Below are positions 28,192 through 41,400 of a stretch of DNA of 64,000 nucleotides, in pieces. The notes below the pieces were generated by a model. That model worked only from the letters and a program-made list of their open reading frames with translations, was not told the origin of the DNA and did no database searches. Origin of the DNA: Anisakis pegreffii (Eukaryota; Nematoda; Chromadorea; Rhabditida; Anisakidae); contig JAPYMA010003025.1 in assembly GCA_035041965.1 (NCBI GenBank), forward strand, positions 62,001 to 126,000. Reading direction: 5' to 3'. How positions within the stretch are numbered: the stretch's first letter is position 1; the number at the start of each line of letters is the position of its first letter. Position numbers and translations under genes: made by a program.

Positions 28192-28208
28192 TGACGGACG
28201 GACGGACG
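28192..28208. repeat. GACG microsatellite
   Basis: About four perfect GACG units follow a purine-rich AGGGG-type tract (28144-28168). This is simple-sequence DNA without coding context. Confidence 0.8.
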
Positions 28209-31200
28209 AACAGAATGACGACTCGCAGAAATCAACTGAATTCACGTTGTCGACTATTGAACTCGATTATTCAAACAACTAACAACTCGTCGATGCGATA
28301 ACTCAACCGATCCGACGATCGAATTGCCTCTTTGTGCTCATGTCTTGATCATTATTCACGCTGATCATCATGCAAATACCGACAGACCGATTCATTCCTT
28401 CATTCGTTGTTCATTGCACACCATTCACGATGCTTCCTTCCGCCACTCACAACACATCATCCCACTCATCCTCATTATGAAATCAAGTCAAATCACCTCA
28501 ATGAGATGATGCATACGCTGATAGATATGACGACGAGGAATTATAAGTGAAAGAATGATCGTAAGAGACAGACGGATCTTCGATTCAGTTACGTTACCTA
28601 TCATCATCATCATCCAAACTGTTGTCGTTAAAACATCTTCAAACTAAGCCATCTTGCGACGTTTCGCATCTTCTTTCGGCTTGCTTGTTCACTTCTTTAG
28701 AACGATTATTTTCTAATTATTTATTCGGCAACTATTATCATCTACGTCCCACCATTCGTCCAGCGTTCACGTCGAATTTGATGTCCTTCCACCTCACCAT
28801 TTCCTCCACCTTCCGCATCTCTTCTCACTGTATCATTCTGAAATCCCATTTTCCACCTCATTATCTCATATGCATTAATTACGCATCATTTGCACATTTT
28901 CAGTTTCGAATTGAACATTTCAATTTAATGATTGGCTTCATGACGCTAACACGGATAATGGCCATTGAATGATTGGGCATGATGAGAAAAGTTAGACAAG
29001 ATCGTGTGATGACCCATTTTTGAAGGACGAACTCGTTGTTTTGTGTTTTCGATCGCATGTTACTTTTGTTCATCGATAATGCACTTAGTTTACGGTTTCT
29101 TCTGCGTATCTGTCAGTGCATTGAGAGTTGTTTTTGAAATGAAATGAAATCTCAATTTCAATCTTACAAAAGAAATGATCAATGTTAAACAACGATGTGA
29201 AAAGCCGACAAGATAGCGCTTACCTCGCTTTATCTCTTCTAAATGCAATTCACTCAGTAATACAATCAAGCAAAGTTTTCGCTTCTGGGTTACGGTGTTA
29301 TTTATGCACGTTTTTAGTGGGCAGAAATTGAGTGACGAGGAATTGATAGACGAGATCATAGACGAGTAACGTAATAGATGAACTACTGCGTTTACGCAGT
29401 TAACTTATTACTCGTATTCTGCAATGCCTGAGCAGTGAATTTCGAAGAGCTGAAGAAGAAAGTAGAAATTGGAGTAAAATAAATTAGTGGAGAGAGCCGA
29501 ACGAGAAAACTGGCCATAAACTGTTTGTTGGATAACGGGTTAGATGAAAACAGAATAGAGGAGATAATTCCATCTCCAACTTTAGACAGAAGAAAGACAA
29601 GACCAAATGATTGACGGCTGACGATTGAGACCGACCACCTGTTGTGATGGAATGGAATAATAGGACGTGAAGTGGTCGCTCATTCTAGCGACGACTGTAT
29701 GCTTGAAGGTGACGGGACGTAGGTACTTGTGATTCATATTTGAGGTGCGATTATATGCGTCGTCTTTGTTTGAAGAATGATGATGAGTCGAGTTCGTGAG
29801 AATCATCGAATTCATTTCAATTGATTTGAATTGGATAGACTGATTTATGTGGAAGAATGAGCACAGAGTTACGTATGGTTATGGATGGATGTGATACGCG
29901 ACGGTGCTTTGCCCATCATCCGATCTCTATTTCACCTCATCTTGACACTCTAAGCAAAAACAACTCAGTTCATCTCCTCTTCAGCACCCTCTTTTTCAGT
30001 TCAATAATATGAATACCAACAACTAATAATATCCAGTTTTCATACTATTACTAGTGATGATGTGACGTCGTCGTTGGTTGACAATTTGCATTGCCTTTCG
30101 ATTCCTTCAAAGTTTTCTTTCACAATCCACACTCATAATCCAGTTGTTCATCGTTCTACTCAAATATCTAATTCAAATTTCTCCTCTGAAGCAGTTCCTT
30201 CGTCGTGTAATTATGCGCTTCTCATTTGTGACTGACTCTTTTTCTTGCAATTATTTTGCAGCATGACAGCAGCGCGAAAGTCATCCGACGATTAGTCGTC
30301 GATTAGCTTATGGAGAAGTGCCTCGGGCAATTTTGCGTCTCATTGCCGAGTGCGTTGACGTGTTCACATTGTCGTCTGCTCTGTTTGAGACACTTGAAAA
30401 TGATGATGATGCACTCTAGCAAAAAAGGCTTTTTGTGATGCTTGAATGTGACTTGAAGTGTATGTGTATGTGTGTGATTTATGATGATGAATGCGTTCAT
30501 CAAATGAAGTTCCACGTTTATCGTGTTCGAATGATGAATTAACTGTTTGCATTCTATGTGAATTTTGAAACTAAGAAATCGGAACGAGACAATATGGAAC
30601 GAGCGTGCGGAGCGATTATTAGCGATTTTACTAAATTTTTGCATGCGTTGACTGGATGAAATCGGATTCCATGATTGAATTAACAATTCTGACATCAAAC
30701 GCTACAGTTCGTTTTGGCTTGACCAATGATAGGACAGGACAGTAAAGCAAAATGGCCAGGTCGGTGGATCACGTGGAATCGGTGATTCGCAGAGATCGGA
30801 CTGAGGGTCTGCTTGGTCGCTACGACCCGTCGTCGATAGCATCGAGATGCATCATGCATGAATGGATGAGAGATTGAATTAGTACATGCCTAATTGGATA
30901 GATCAGGCAGTGCAACGATTTAACTGTTCAAAATAACATCAACGGTAGTAGCTATGTTATATTGTGCTTCTTTCTACTGCTTGACTCATTTATTTCACAA
31001 CATGTAAGACTCACTCATTTTCACGTGATAATTATTCCACGGCTGTCTGAAGAACTGCTGCTGATTTGCTTGATGGCATTGCATATATACCATTATCACG
31101 TATAGGAGTTGATTTCACGAGATGAGTATTCTTTGAATAAAAATACTCATTTCGTGTTTTTCACTGGTCAAACAACAACACAAAATGTGTGCGGTATTCA

Positions 31201-32520
31201 CAACAAGCGTGACCATCAACATGCTGTGGTGCACCATCGCAAAATAATTCGGGTTTGTTGCTATTCGAAATTTGAGCAGCGAAAAAGATTGCCGGTGTCA
31301 ACAAGCGCTGAAGCGTTTCAGGTTGACAATAAACAACGCTGCAATGCTGTTTGTTAATCGTTTACATTCGGCCATTTTTTCTGTTGTTGACTGATTGCCA
31401 TTTTTGAATAAAATTTTCAGTGCATCATGCAAAATCCAACAATTCATTTCGTTACGCGAAAGTTTCACGCAAATCAAAGCTTTATGCAGCAGAGCCACCC
31501 TCAAACACTGAACCGCCTCGTTTTCGAGCAGCCGGAGATCACCAAACACTCTTCGCTACTGTTTTCTCTTTTCAATACCATGTTTTGTTCATCGTGACTG
31601 CTGATTACAAATCAGTCGTCGTCACATGAGCGTATGCAAAATTTCTCAGTAATTCGTATGCAGAGGATGCTCAAGCTGTTTGAAATTCCTTCTGTTCAGG
31701 TATATACTGTGACTTCGCCTTTTGCATTTGACAGATTTGCATTATTAGCTGGCAAGTGTCATTATCGGTCGAGTATCTCCCATCATTACACACTTACAAT
31801 TAGTTCATTCCTCAAACTGGTGTTCAGCTGTGAATGAAATGAATGCTTTATTATAAAGATGAGTGATGATGGATCAAAACGAATCGTACTATCAAGCAAA
31901 AAAATCTTAGGCGTAATGCTTCCTTCTCATCAACTTCCACCACTCATTCTTCATTGAACGTCATTGGCCTCTTGTTTTATACTGCCGGCTTATCCACTCC
32001 CTTGAAACTACTCCTTAACTGACCTATCATGTGCTTGTGTCAACGGGGAACTGCTCACAGCAACAATTCTTTAAAACACCAATTTATGCGGTCTTTAACA
32101 CTCATTTGTATGGAATCGTTCATGCTTTTGATAACAGACTATTTTTATATTGATTCGTTTCTCATGACACTGAATAGTTCAAGGTTCTCGAGTAGCCTCT
32201 AGATGTGGCCCAGTAGTCATGAAATCTTTGCAGTTACACTTATCTTTCTCATTCATTCACTTGCGCTGAATATTCCAGGGCAGAAAAAAAACGACTGTCA
32301 AAAGAATAGGAAAAGGGAAAAAGACTCAGTTATGCGCAGTTATCGCTCACTGCTATCTTGAAAATCTTGAGCAGATGGTGCAGCTGATGGCGTTACCGAG
32401 AAATTTTAGAACCAGTCATTCTATGACAAAATAGATCATTTCCGCGTGATATATCTCAAGAATCGGATTTCAAAAGGATCAATCGAATGTGAAAGATTGA
32501 CAAGTATAATTAATTTTACA

Positions 32521-32625
32521 ATGGAAGGTTTGATTGCAGGACATCGATATGCGCAATATCTTTGGCTGATCGCAATAGTTTTGGCTGAATTTTCGTACGG
32601 AACAATGTTGCCTGACAAATGTGAA
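32521..32625 (+). CDS. Candidate first exon of a secreted protein (weak, canopy-like motif)
   Basis: An open stretch from ATG 32521 to 32625 encodes 35 residues and is followed by a GTGTGT donor in phase 0. It has a hydrophobic core (LWLIAIVLAEF) suited to a signal peptide and ends LPDKCE. A possible next exon after TTTTTAG near 33813 starts GTC TGT, which would rebuild KCEVC, a motif seen at the N-terminus of canopy/saposin-fold ER proteins. No further exons with canopy landmarks were found, and no trans-splice acceptor precedes the ATG. It may be chance. Confidence 0.2.
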
Positions 32626-32959
32626 GTGTGTGTTTTGTTGTTGCTGCTAAAAAGAGTTCTATGAAAAAGAGTATTGCCCTATTTTGGTTAATAATGTATA
32701 TGCAAATGATCAAATATGTTGTTGTCTTGATGTTGATGGATAACAAAGAACTAGCAACGAGACAAGAGAGGAGAATGCAGCAAGACAAGTAATTCTTCTT
32801 CATAGTCCTTCTTTGTCTACCAGATTCAAGGCAATACAACACCAAAGCAAGCACAAGACTACTGCTGCTGCAATCAGCCAGCTAAATAAGTAACAAACAA
32901 GCAGCGAATAAAGACGGCATCTGTCTTGTCTTCGTTTTATTCTTGTTTGGTAATAAGAT

Positions 32960-32978
32960 GCCTGCCTGCCTGCCTGCC
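32960..32978. repeat. GCCT microsatellite
   Basis: Nearly five perfect GCCT units. This is simple-sequence DNA. Confidence 0.85.
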
Positions 32979-34259
32979 ATAAATATGTTGTTAGCACTTC
33001 TCCAAACTCGTAACTGCTTTTCACTCATATTCGAATCAGTTACTATGCGCTATTAATACACCAACAACAACAACAAGCAATATTCTTTTGTTCAAATCAT
33101 CCACCACACGATCCTCCGATCCATTCCTTCAATCGCCCTCTACTATTGTACACCACTACTCACAATTTGCACTGTGAGTTTACCGAAATTTTTTGAACTA
33201 TACCCTACCGTTACTTCAACTTCACTTTTTCGATGTCTTCAGTCAATTGAATCCAAAAAAACTTCAAACATTTCGTTTAGGAATGTTGAAGAAAGGATAA
33301 ATATTGTACGAAATCCACAGTGATTACCAATGAAAGAAATATTCATTCAGCAAAATGGTACGGTTCAAAGACTGCGAGTAGTACTGCAAATTAAACTTTA
33401 CTTCAACTTTTCAAGTAATCATTGTGACTAATTTTTACCTTGCTCCGCCGAATTTGTAAACATTTGCTTCACTTTTACTTCGATTATTTCGTCTATGTTT
33501 AGTCGTTACCTGAATGAAGTTTAAGTTTACCTCAAGTTTTTTTGTTATCTTCTCAATAGTGAACCAACAAAATCGCTAAGAACCCATTGTCTTTCGTTCC
33601 TCTCACTCAAAGCTGGAGTCAACCTCGCTATGACCGACCGTTTTAACCATCGTTATTCATTCATTTCAAAGCCTAATTTGTCCAATCCCGCAATGAGCAG
33701 CTCATTATGTATCTCCTTATATCTCATCCGTTGTAATTCGCCGAGTGTTTAACGCCATCATTAGTGACTATTAATCACGACGAATATTTCAATGATAGAA
33801 TATCGTTTTTAGGTCTGTGCATCAGTTGCAATTGTTCATAGCCATTTCGAAATAGATGAGATTATGATATCTGCCTCATTATGGGTGCTAAAACTTTGGT
33901 AAACATCTTCCTTGTCTTGCTTAGTTCCCATTCTGCTGCGTGCTTTTCAATAACTTGTTCCAGAGAAGCATCTTGTGCTTTCAGCGCGCAGCTTCAGCGA
34001 ATCCTTTCATGGAAAGGGTTTTTAAAAAATCAGTTTTCTTGTTTGCTAAGAGTTTTTCTTTTATTCATATTTTGGTGTTTTTTCTTTCGAATTCACAATT
34101 TCTGAATTCCAGTTATTCGTTATGCAATGAGCGATCATCGCTTTTTGTCGGTCAAAAAGATCATCGCTCTGATTGGTGTATAACGCGTTTGCGTGATTAA
34201 TGAAAGCTGAGCGAGAATTTTATTATTTGAAACTTTATTTGAGATTTGTTGAACGCATG

Positions 34260-34720
34260 ATCCGTTATTGGGAACAGCGAATTTGTGCAGTCGAAACGTT
34301 TCGAGTCATCTGAACTTATCTGAACAAGGAACAGAGACGAGCAAAACACATCTACAACCCAGTAGGTCGTGCTGTAAGCACGACCACCTTAACAAGGGCA
34401 ACCCCGGTTATCTCAGAAAAAGCCAAAATTGCGGGAACGAGTTTGTCTTCAACGAGTCGAACCCTAGCTCTACATCATCAATACCAGTAAAAAGCAAGAA
34501 AGTGGGTGGGCTCTGATGCCGTTAGGCTGTCTCATGACTTCACTAAGTTCGACAACATCGTCTCAGGTCAGGTGCGTCTGCAGCACAGCGATGCAGCCTC
34601 AGTCTCCAAATACCTTCAGTATCATGCCTTCAATTAAAGCCTTGGCGCGCATTTCAGCTCAGGCTTCAGTTTGACCAATAATCAGTACGAATCGACCGAT
34701 GTAGATCACCGAGGTACAGT
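34260..34720. other. GC-richer island of unknown origin
   Basis: This segment is visibly less AT-rich than its flanks and carries a perfect 9-bp hairpin (GGTCGTGCT, 3-base loop, 34365-34385). An 82-codon open frame at 34268-34516 has no recognised motif. The composition suggests a decayed mobile element or an old exon cluster, but I cannot name a family. Confidence 0.3.
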
Positions 34721-37291
34721 TTGTAATAGCGTTAAGGTAATACTAATTGTAAGGAACAATTTAGAAGTATGATATGCCAACGAAATATATTATCATTATT
34801 ATTATTACAATTGCTCTTGCGAATTGATGGAAGTATTTCGTTTTGTTCATCGATTGTGCGATTCCGATTGCTTTCGTTGGAAAGTGCCGTGCAATTTTGC
34901 ATTGGCTGCCGTTCGGAAACTTCCCGGCTGACTTGCGAATCACCTAATTATTCCGTAGAGAACGCATCGTTGCGTCAAACTCGACTCCAGATATTTCCTC
35001 GAAGCAAATATATTTTTGTGAAGAATCAAAACGGTATCATAACGGTATGCTATTCTCTGGAATTGACAATGAGCATTGTTACAAATTTTGCAAGCAAACC
35101 ACCGATGGTTTCGTCGTCATTTGCATAGTTCTTGACTCTTTTATTCAAATTGCACCTGATCGTGAGTTTTTTCATCTCCACTGTTTCTACTTCAATGTCG
35201 TCTTCTCATGTGGTGCTCTGCCCTTCTCTCAATTGCATTTCTTCAACGTTTTGTTGTAAATTAATCTAATTTAATAGGTAACGAACGTTTCATTGCACTT
35301 TTGCAACTGATTGATATTCACTGAATGAAAATCAACGAGCACAACAACAGTGATGTTATGAGAAATGGGCAATGTTGTATGCAAATTGGAATGAATGTTT
35401 GAAAGAGTAAACGACGTGGCGTACCTGATAAAGGCAAGAAGGAACTGTTCTCGGAGGATGATGCGTATAAATTAGATGCAACGAGATAGATAGATGATGC
35501 TCATCTTGCTCAGCTATACTTTCTTATGTATTATTCATTGTTCGTGTTTATACGGCGACGATTTCGATTATTCACATTATCTATCTGTTCGCTTCGGTGT
35601 TTCAGTATCAAATCTATCGTTGAATATATGTAAGACGGCACGGCACATCAGCGTTCTTCTGTGTGCGTTTTCATAAATACTTTTGTATCTATCATATCAA
35701 CAATCTATGCATCTATCTCATTCGCGTTATGGTCATCGTTTTTCATCGTTATTACCACTTTACCATCATCTTCAATACTATACTTCAGTATCGCCTATGA
35801 TACCCATATTCACCCACGCAGCAGTCATCATCGTTTATCCGTTGCTCACCAAAGATTTTCAGCCATCTGCCACAAGAGATGATGTCTATTGTACAAGTAG
35901 TCCACAGCATCTTACTCATTTTACGGGAAAACTTCTGATTTATTCTAGATTATGCTAGTATTCATCTGAAATTTTAATTGTACGATCCGGAATTCTTGCT
36001 ATAAGTTTCAGTCATTCGCTAAGCCAATATATCCATTCAGTCAAAAGCGCGTATGCATGGCTTGCTAAAGAGTCGAGAGGTGATCAACGCTACGCTTCTT
36101 CACCACGACCACTGAAATTCCACTGCAGAAATGCGAATTCCAAAATTTTTCAAACGTTTCAAATGCTCTGCTTCTTCGACCTATTGCCCTGGAAATCTTT
36201 TTGATATGGTTTGAACAAAATTCTGAATGTGCAAAAAATAAGTTATAGAAAATCATGCAATTATCCATGCAGCAGTAAATGGTGATATGAATCAAAATGC
36301 TGCTGAAAGTTTTTTGTGATTGTTTATTCGTTCTTGCAATATTGTTCAATGAACTGGTTCTGTTTACTTCGGTTCAATTAAGTGACGAGGAATGAACGTT
36401 TTGTGTGTATGTGAAACGTTTTGTGAATTCGTGATATGATGACTGGCGATTTTTTCTGTCATTTTTTTCTGGAATACTCGAATTGAGATTGGAAATTTTG
36501 AAGCACCAACCGAATCAACAGCATCAATCAACGCTCATGTGAGAAATCAAGATTTTGAAAGGAGCGACGATCCAATTGCAAATCAAGCTTTTCGATGACG
36601 ATAGGTACTTGTTGTTGATCAGCAGCCGTTGAATGATATCGGACGAGTGTTTCTGCTTCTGCTTAGTGCACATTCAACTCACCAGAATTGATGGCGAACA
36701 GTTTTAGTGTTATTTTGTTGCATATCTTGAAATGATTTAAATTCAATTCAAATTCACATAACGAGTTCTCGAAATCAGTAGTCACATCTCTAGGTGAATC
36801 TATATGAAATAGATAGAAGAAATGCGCATTTTCTCTCTCTGTGTTGCGATGAATGAATGAATCAAGTGAACAAGAAAATATAACGCATCAATTAGCAGCA
36901 GCAGCAACACAAAAGAAAAATGCCCCCGTCCATGCTATGTGCTGCTTGCTCACTTTGAAGACGATTGAGAACGAGAATGGGTTGAGTTGGGTTGAGCCGA
37001 ACCAACCGACGAGCCAAACCAAAGCAAGCGAACGAGCTGCGCACGAGCATTTTTCTCAATCAAATCGCTCAAACAGGTTTACTCATCATCATCATCATAA
37101 TCCAAATCACCATTATTATTCTAATTATTGTTCTTCTTATATTGCTATTGCTATTGCTTTGTTGATGCTCTAGATTTTTTTATTCGTTCGTTCTTTTTTT
37201 TTTTCGCATTTCTTAAACATGTTAACATCTCTTCTATTCATGGTAACATATCACATCGCTTTTTTTTGTAATCTTGATCATATCAAGCCAC

Positions 37292-37312
37292 ATCTATCTA
37301 TCTATCTATCTC
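37292..37312. repeat. ATCT microsatellite
   Basis: About five perfect ATCT units. This is simple-sequence DNA. Confidence 0.9.
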
Positions 37313-37684
37313 GCATCATCACAATCGTCGAATATTGATGCACTTAAATGCGCTTATGCACACCTTCCAAGCTGTTCACTTCAGTATGAAGAAGTACTCG
37401 TTCAGTGGACGACTATCTCGTTGCATTTGATCTCGTTCAGTTTATCGCGTTTTTCTGCTATTGCAACTGAAATACGTCTTGTTGCGCGATTGACTTCAAT
37501 AACCGAGAATATTCATTCTCTCGTTAATGAATGAATGATAGCTGACTGAGTATAGTGATATTAAAATCGAGGACTGAGGAGATTTGCTTTTACGCTGGCT
37601 GCTAAATGCAAATGTCCATTTATTTGCTTCATCTGAAGCGTGATAAAGGCAGACAGAAATGCTCTCCAAAACAAACAAGACTTT

Positions 37685-37762
37685 CATCGACCTGAGGGGA
37701 AATTCGAACCTCAGGGAAATCCGAGAGCTTATCTCGAACTTGCTTTCCAAACGTTATAATGC
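37685..37762 (-). pseudogene. tRNA-like relic with B-box and 7-bp hairpin
   Basis: The minus strand carries GAGGTTCGAATTTCC, close to the B-box/T-arm core, after a long variable-arm-like stretch and a GATAAGCTC word. CCTGAGG and CCTCAGG pair around the T-loop-like core. The 5' half is too diverged for a tRNA, so it is grouped with the tRNA-like relics at 10-11 kb. Confidence 0.25.
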
Positions 37763-38451
37763 CTTGTCCTATTAAAGCAATCTATGACTCTACATTACTG
37801 GTAGCCCCCGTATAATAGGCTGGTTGAGTTGTTGACTTGAGAATCACGAAAACAAATATATTCCACCAAATTGTTCATCGCGTTATTCATTGAATGCGAA
37901 AAAACTGTTGTGCATGGTGAAGATATGCATGAGTTGTTGTACTTTATCGATGAATCACTCATGAGATGTGGTGATCCGTACGTTGCTTGTATTGCTCACA
38001 AGTGCTGATATTTGCTGAATAGAACGAACGAACCGAATTGCATTCGTCGAATATTGTTGCAGTTCATTTTTTTTGTTGGAAATTTTCGATGCATTGAATG
38101 AGGAGGGAGGGTATTCTCTCTGATTGCTTTATTACCAATTGAATCTGTTGAAGATATCACTGGAGTGATTGATTGACTGATAAGTTCAACTGCGTCCGAA
38201 TGGCTCCAAATAACTCATTCATTTGTCACGAATTCTGAATATTTTCTCGCAATTTCTAGTTTTCTCGTCAAGTTTCATGCTCGATATTGTTCCATGCGGA
38301 AGTTTGTTTTACAAGTTGATAAAGACTGTAAACTTTTACTAAATGAAATGTGATGATGTACGAGTAGTAGTTTAATAATGCGTATAATCTGTGCGATTAC
38401 TCTTCAACGGTGGCAGTTTGAGAATTATAGTTGTTAATACGCTGCTTTTAA

Positions 38452-41400
38452 GGTGTTACACACAACATCATCATTGATCATACGAACTCTTCGGTTTCTT
38501 CACTGCTGACACAGTTGGCAGTCAGCGATTTGCTGAGACAAGTTACTACTACTAATACTGATCTTAATAATAACCGTATACGCTCACAAGCATTGATCAA
38601 CGCACAGTCTCATCAAGCATCACCCAAAGTACCACCACTACGTTCATATAATAGGTCGTTGAAAAAGTCTAAAATGGGTGGTTCCACAATGAAAACTGCA
38701 AAAGTTTGGCGTTATTTCGATCAGTTACCGACTGAAGAACAGGCTGCCGAATGCAAGATATGCTGCAAGAAGATCAAAGCAACCAACAGCAGGTTTCCTA
38801 TTTCATCTTACAACAATTTTCTTGACGTACAGTCAGTCTGATGTCGAGTCCTCACTAATTCATACTCGATAATGCGTGTGAAGCACAGAAACATTACGGC
38901 GCGACAATTGCGCTTAGCGGAATTCTTCATTTTGTCAGTTTGCAGAGCGATGCAATCGCAAGATTTTTGTCATTTGTAATTGCACAGAATTTCAGTACGA
39001 CCGGTATGATACGTCATTTGAGAAGTTGCCACGTTAACGAATACCAACTTCTTCAAGAAGCACGACAAAACGGCCTTATCCTCAAACAAGGTTTTTTGAT
39101 TAATGCTTATCTGTTAGCCAACATCCTCTAGACGAGTGATTGTGGAGGGGACTTGGCGAATTGCTAACGACAACGGATTCTTCTCACGATTGTTGAATTG
39201 TCGCAACGATTTCTGTTTCTATTAGTGAATGTGTTTCATTAAATCTATTAATCGATGAATCTGTTTTCTGACTGATGCAGCGACCGAGAAATAAGCGATT
39301 GTTCGGTGGGGGAGGGGGGGTGGAAGAGAGAGGTGGGAATGACCAATTGTCATACGACGAATGGAAGTGTGAAAGGCGAGAGTGCAAGAACTGTTATTAC
39401 CTTAGGCGATTGCATTCTTCTAACACGCATCAAAGAATTTTGTCTTCTCAGAAGTGTCGTAAGCAATTAATATTTAAAAATGATGAATACTTATAGCAGG
39501 GGCCATTTTTATAGAATTCTAGTTAACACACTCAAAACATCAGCGAGGAATTCGGATTTAGACAGAACACTTGTTTGCAGAAGAGAAGTCCAGATCAACC
39601 GTACCAAAACAACCGATTGAAATCAAAAAACAAAAACCGAAAGAAATCAGTGCACACACAATTGCAAATCTTATTGCTTCACCTCAACAGGTATTTATTT
39701 TTTAATCAGTCGAAACTTCAAACTTATCGTACCTTCTCGAAATTCGCGAACTTTTCTATGCAATATTTGTCAAGCTTTTCATGCTCCATTCTGAAGTTCC
39801 CGTTATTTTCTCATGTCACTGACCGTTAAATTTAAGGAAGTGGCCAAATGTGCTATCGAAAGTTGTTCCACTCAAAACAAACCAATTATCTCAAACGATA
39901 TGCCACCAGTATTGAAAAAAGCAAAATATGAAGAGTGCAATGCAGTTGATTTACGGATTGAAAAGACGACGACTGCATCTTCAAATCGCTCCTCATCAGC
40001 CAGTCATGCGAACAGTCAAGATCGACGACCATACCAAAAACCTGCAGCTGGTGCTAGATTAAGTGGAGGCACAGCAGTGGAAAAGACTCGTAGCGTGTTG
40101 AAAGAAGCGTCTTTCTTTTGGCCTGAGGATCATCCGGATGCAAAACGGATCACCAACCAAGTACTTCAGTTTCTATCAGTCACCGTATTATTTCTTGTCT
40201 GCAATGATTCATTTATATTTTCATCGGTACTGGGAATTTTCTTCTGAGCATGAGTATTGCATTGTCTGAGGGCATTCTATTAATGACGACATCTTAAAGG
40301 TTGGTTTAATGCTTCTTCTTGACAACGAATCGCCAGCGGCTGTGGATCGTGCCGGTTTCAGAGGACTTTTGCGATTACTCGAACCAAAATATCGTATGCC
40401 ATCAGCTGAAAAGTTCCAGAAAGTGATCATTCCACAAATTTTTAATCAACTAAAATCTGATCTAGTTGGCTTCCAGCAAAGCTTCTTCCAAAATAAGTTG
40501 GTTCCATTCTGCTGCTTTTCACATTTGTGATTCGAATATGACATTGAGCCGGAAAACTATTTTCAAACTTATCGTGCGCAAAGATACTGTTCCGTTCCAT
40601 TAGGAGGCGAATGCAATTACCTAAGGATCAGTGCAATTGACTATTGCGATAGTGAGAATAAATAATACCAAAGAAACTTAACAGTCCTTGTAAACGTGAC
40701 TCATCGTGATAAATATGGAGATTAAATGCTGCTGTCCAGGTCTTAAGGTCATTATCAATAATACTGAAAATTGTAGTCCGTTTGGTGTGGACACATCTTC
40801 GAATGTTATCGATGCAAGCACTCTGGCGCAGTTCACAAAGCCAATGCTTCAGCAACATAAAAATGCACTTAACGTTCAGCCTGAACAGGTATTCTTTATT
40901 GTCATTCAGTTTTATTGTAACGTTCTCGCCAGTGAGCAGTTTGTGTGTTGGTTAACATCGAAGTAAATTGTAAGAAACTGTACAGTTGCTGGTCTTCCGG
41001 AGAAGGGAATCATATGCAAAAAGAGTCGCAGTAAGAACAACTTGAATAAGAAGCGTATCTTATTCTTCCAACATCAACAAAAACGTGTTGGGATGGCGCG
41101 TAAAGATAAGATTGATTTTTAGATCGAGAAAGCGATTAAAACATCGATAAGATTACATACGCCATGTGTCAGAATCATTTCGAAATTCATTCATGTTTAC
41201 TAACAAATATTTCGTTCTGTTCTTGTCAATATTTTGTAAGGGGGTGTAGGTTCATCGGGAAAGAAAGCGGTGACGGTGAATCTCTCGAATAGCAACCGTG
41301 GTAATTGTCTATCATTAGAAAATGACATAAGATCCAAATTTCAGTGTGAACTAGATCGTGTGGTGATCAATTCAATCCGCTCTGCACAAAATATCTCACA

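Larger units (their letters stand above)
21666..38451. other. 17-kb gene-poor region upstream of the BED gene
   Basis: No convincing multi-exon gene was found on either strand. Open frames around 24.2-24.7, 25.9-26.2 and 36.9-37.2 kb are low in complexity or lack partner exons and known motifs. The DNA is rich in ATC/GAT trinucleotide clusters (for example near 24.7, 28.6 and 37.1 kb) and other microsatellites. It may contain distant 5' exons, a long first intron or enhancers of the BED gene, whose initiator exon is missing just downstream. Confidence 0.5.

Noticed and set aside
31430..31610. Open stretch after TTTTCAG near 31.42 kb considered as an exon
   Set aside because: It is open in more than one frame, has no identifiable similarity and no matching upstream donor was found.
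34365..34385. Nine-base-pair hairpin considered as a terminator or riboswitch stem
   Set aside because: Such elements are bacterial. In this eukaryotic context with no adjacent gene the hairpin is not interpretable.
36853..37173. 106-codon open frame considered as a 5' exon of the BED gene
   Set aside because: Its possible donor (about 37076) leaves phase 2, which does not match either acceptor available at the BED exon, and the protein has a low-complexity His/Asn run.
40889..41249. A 45-base exon at 40986-41030 as a firm part of the BED gene
   Set aside because: It has good splice sites and keeps phase, but the more natural-looking translation lies in a frame that does not fit its neighbours, so it is listed only as possible.
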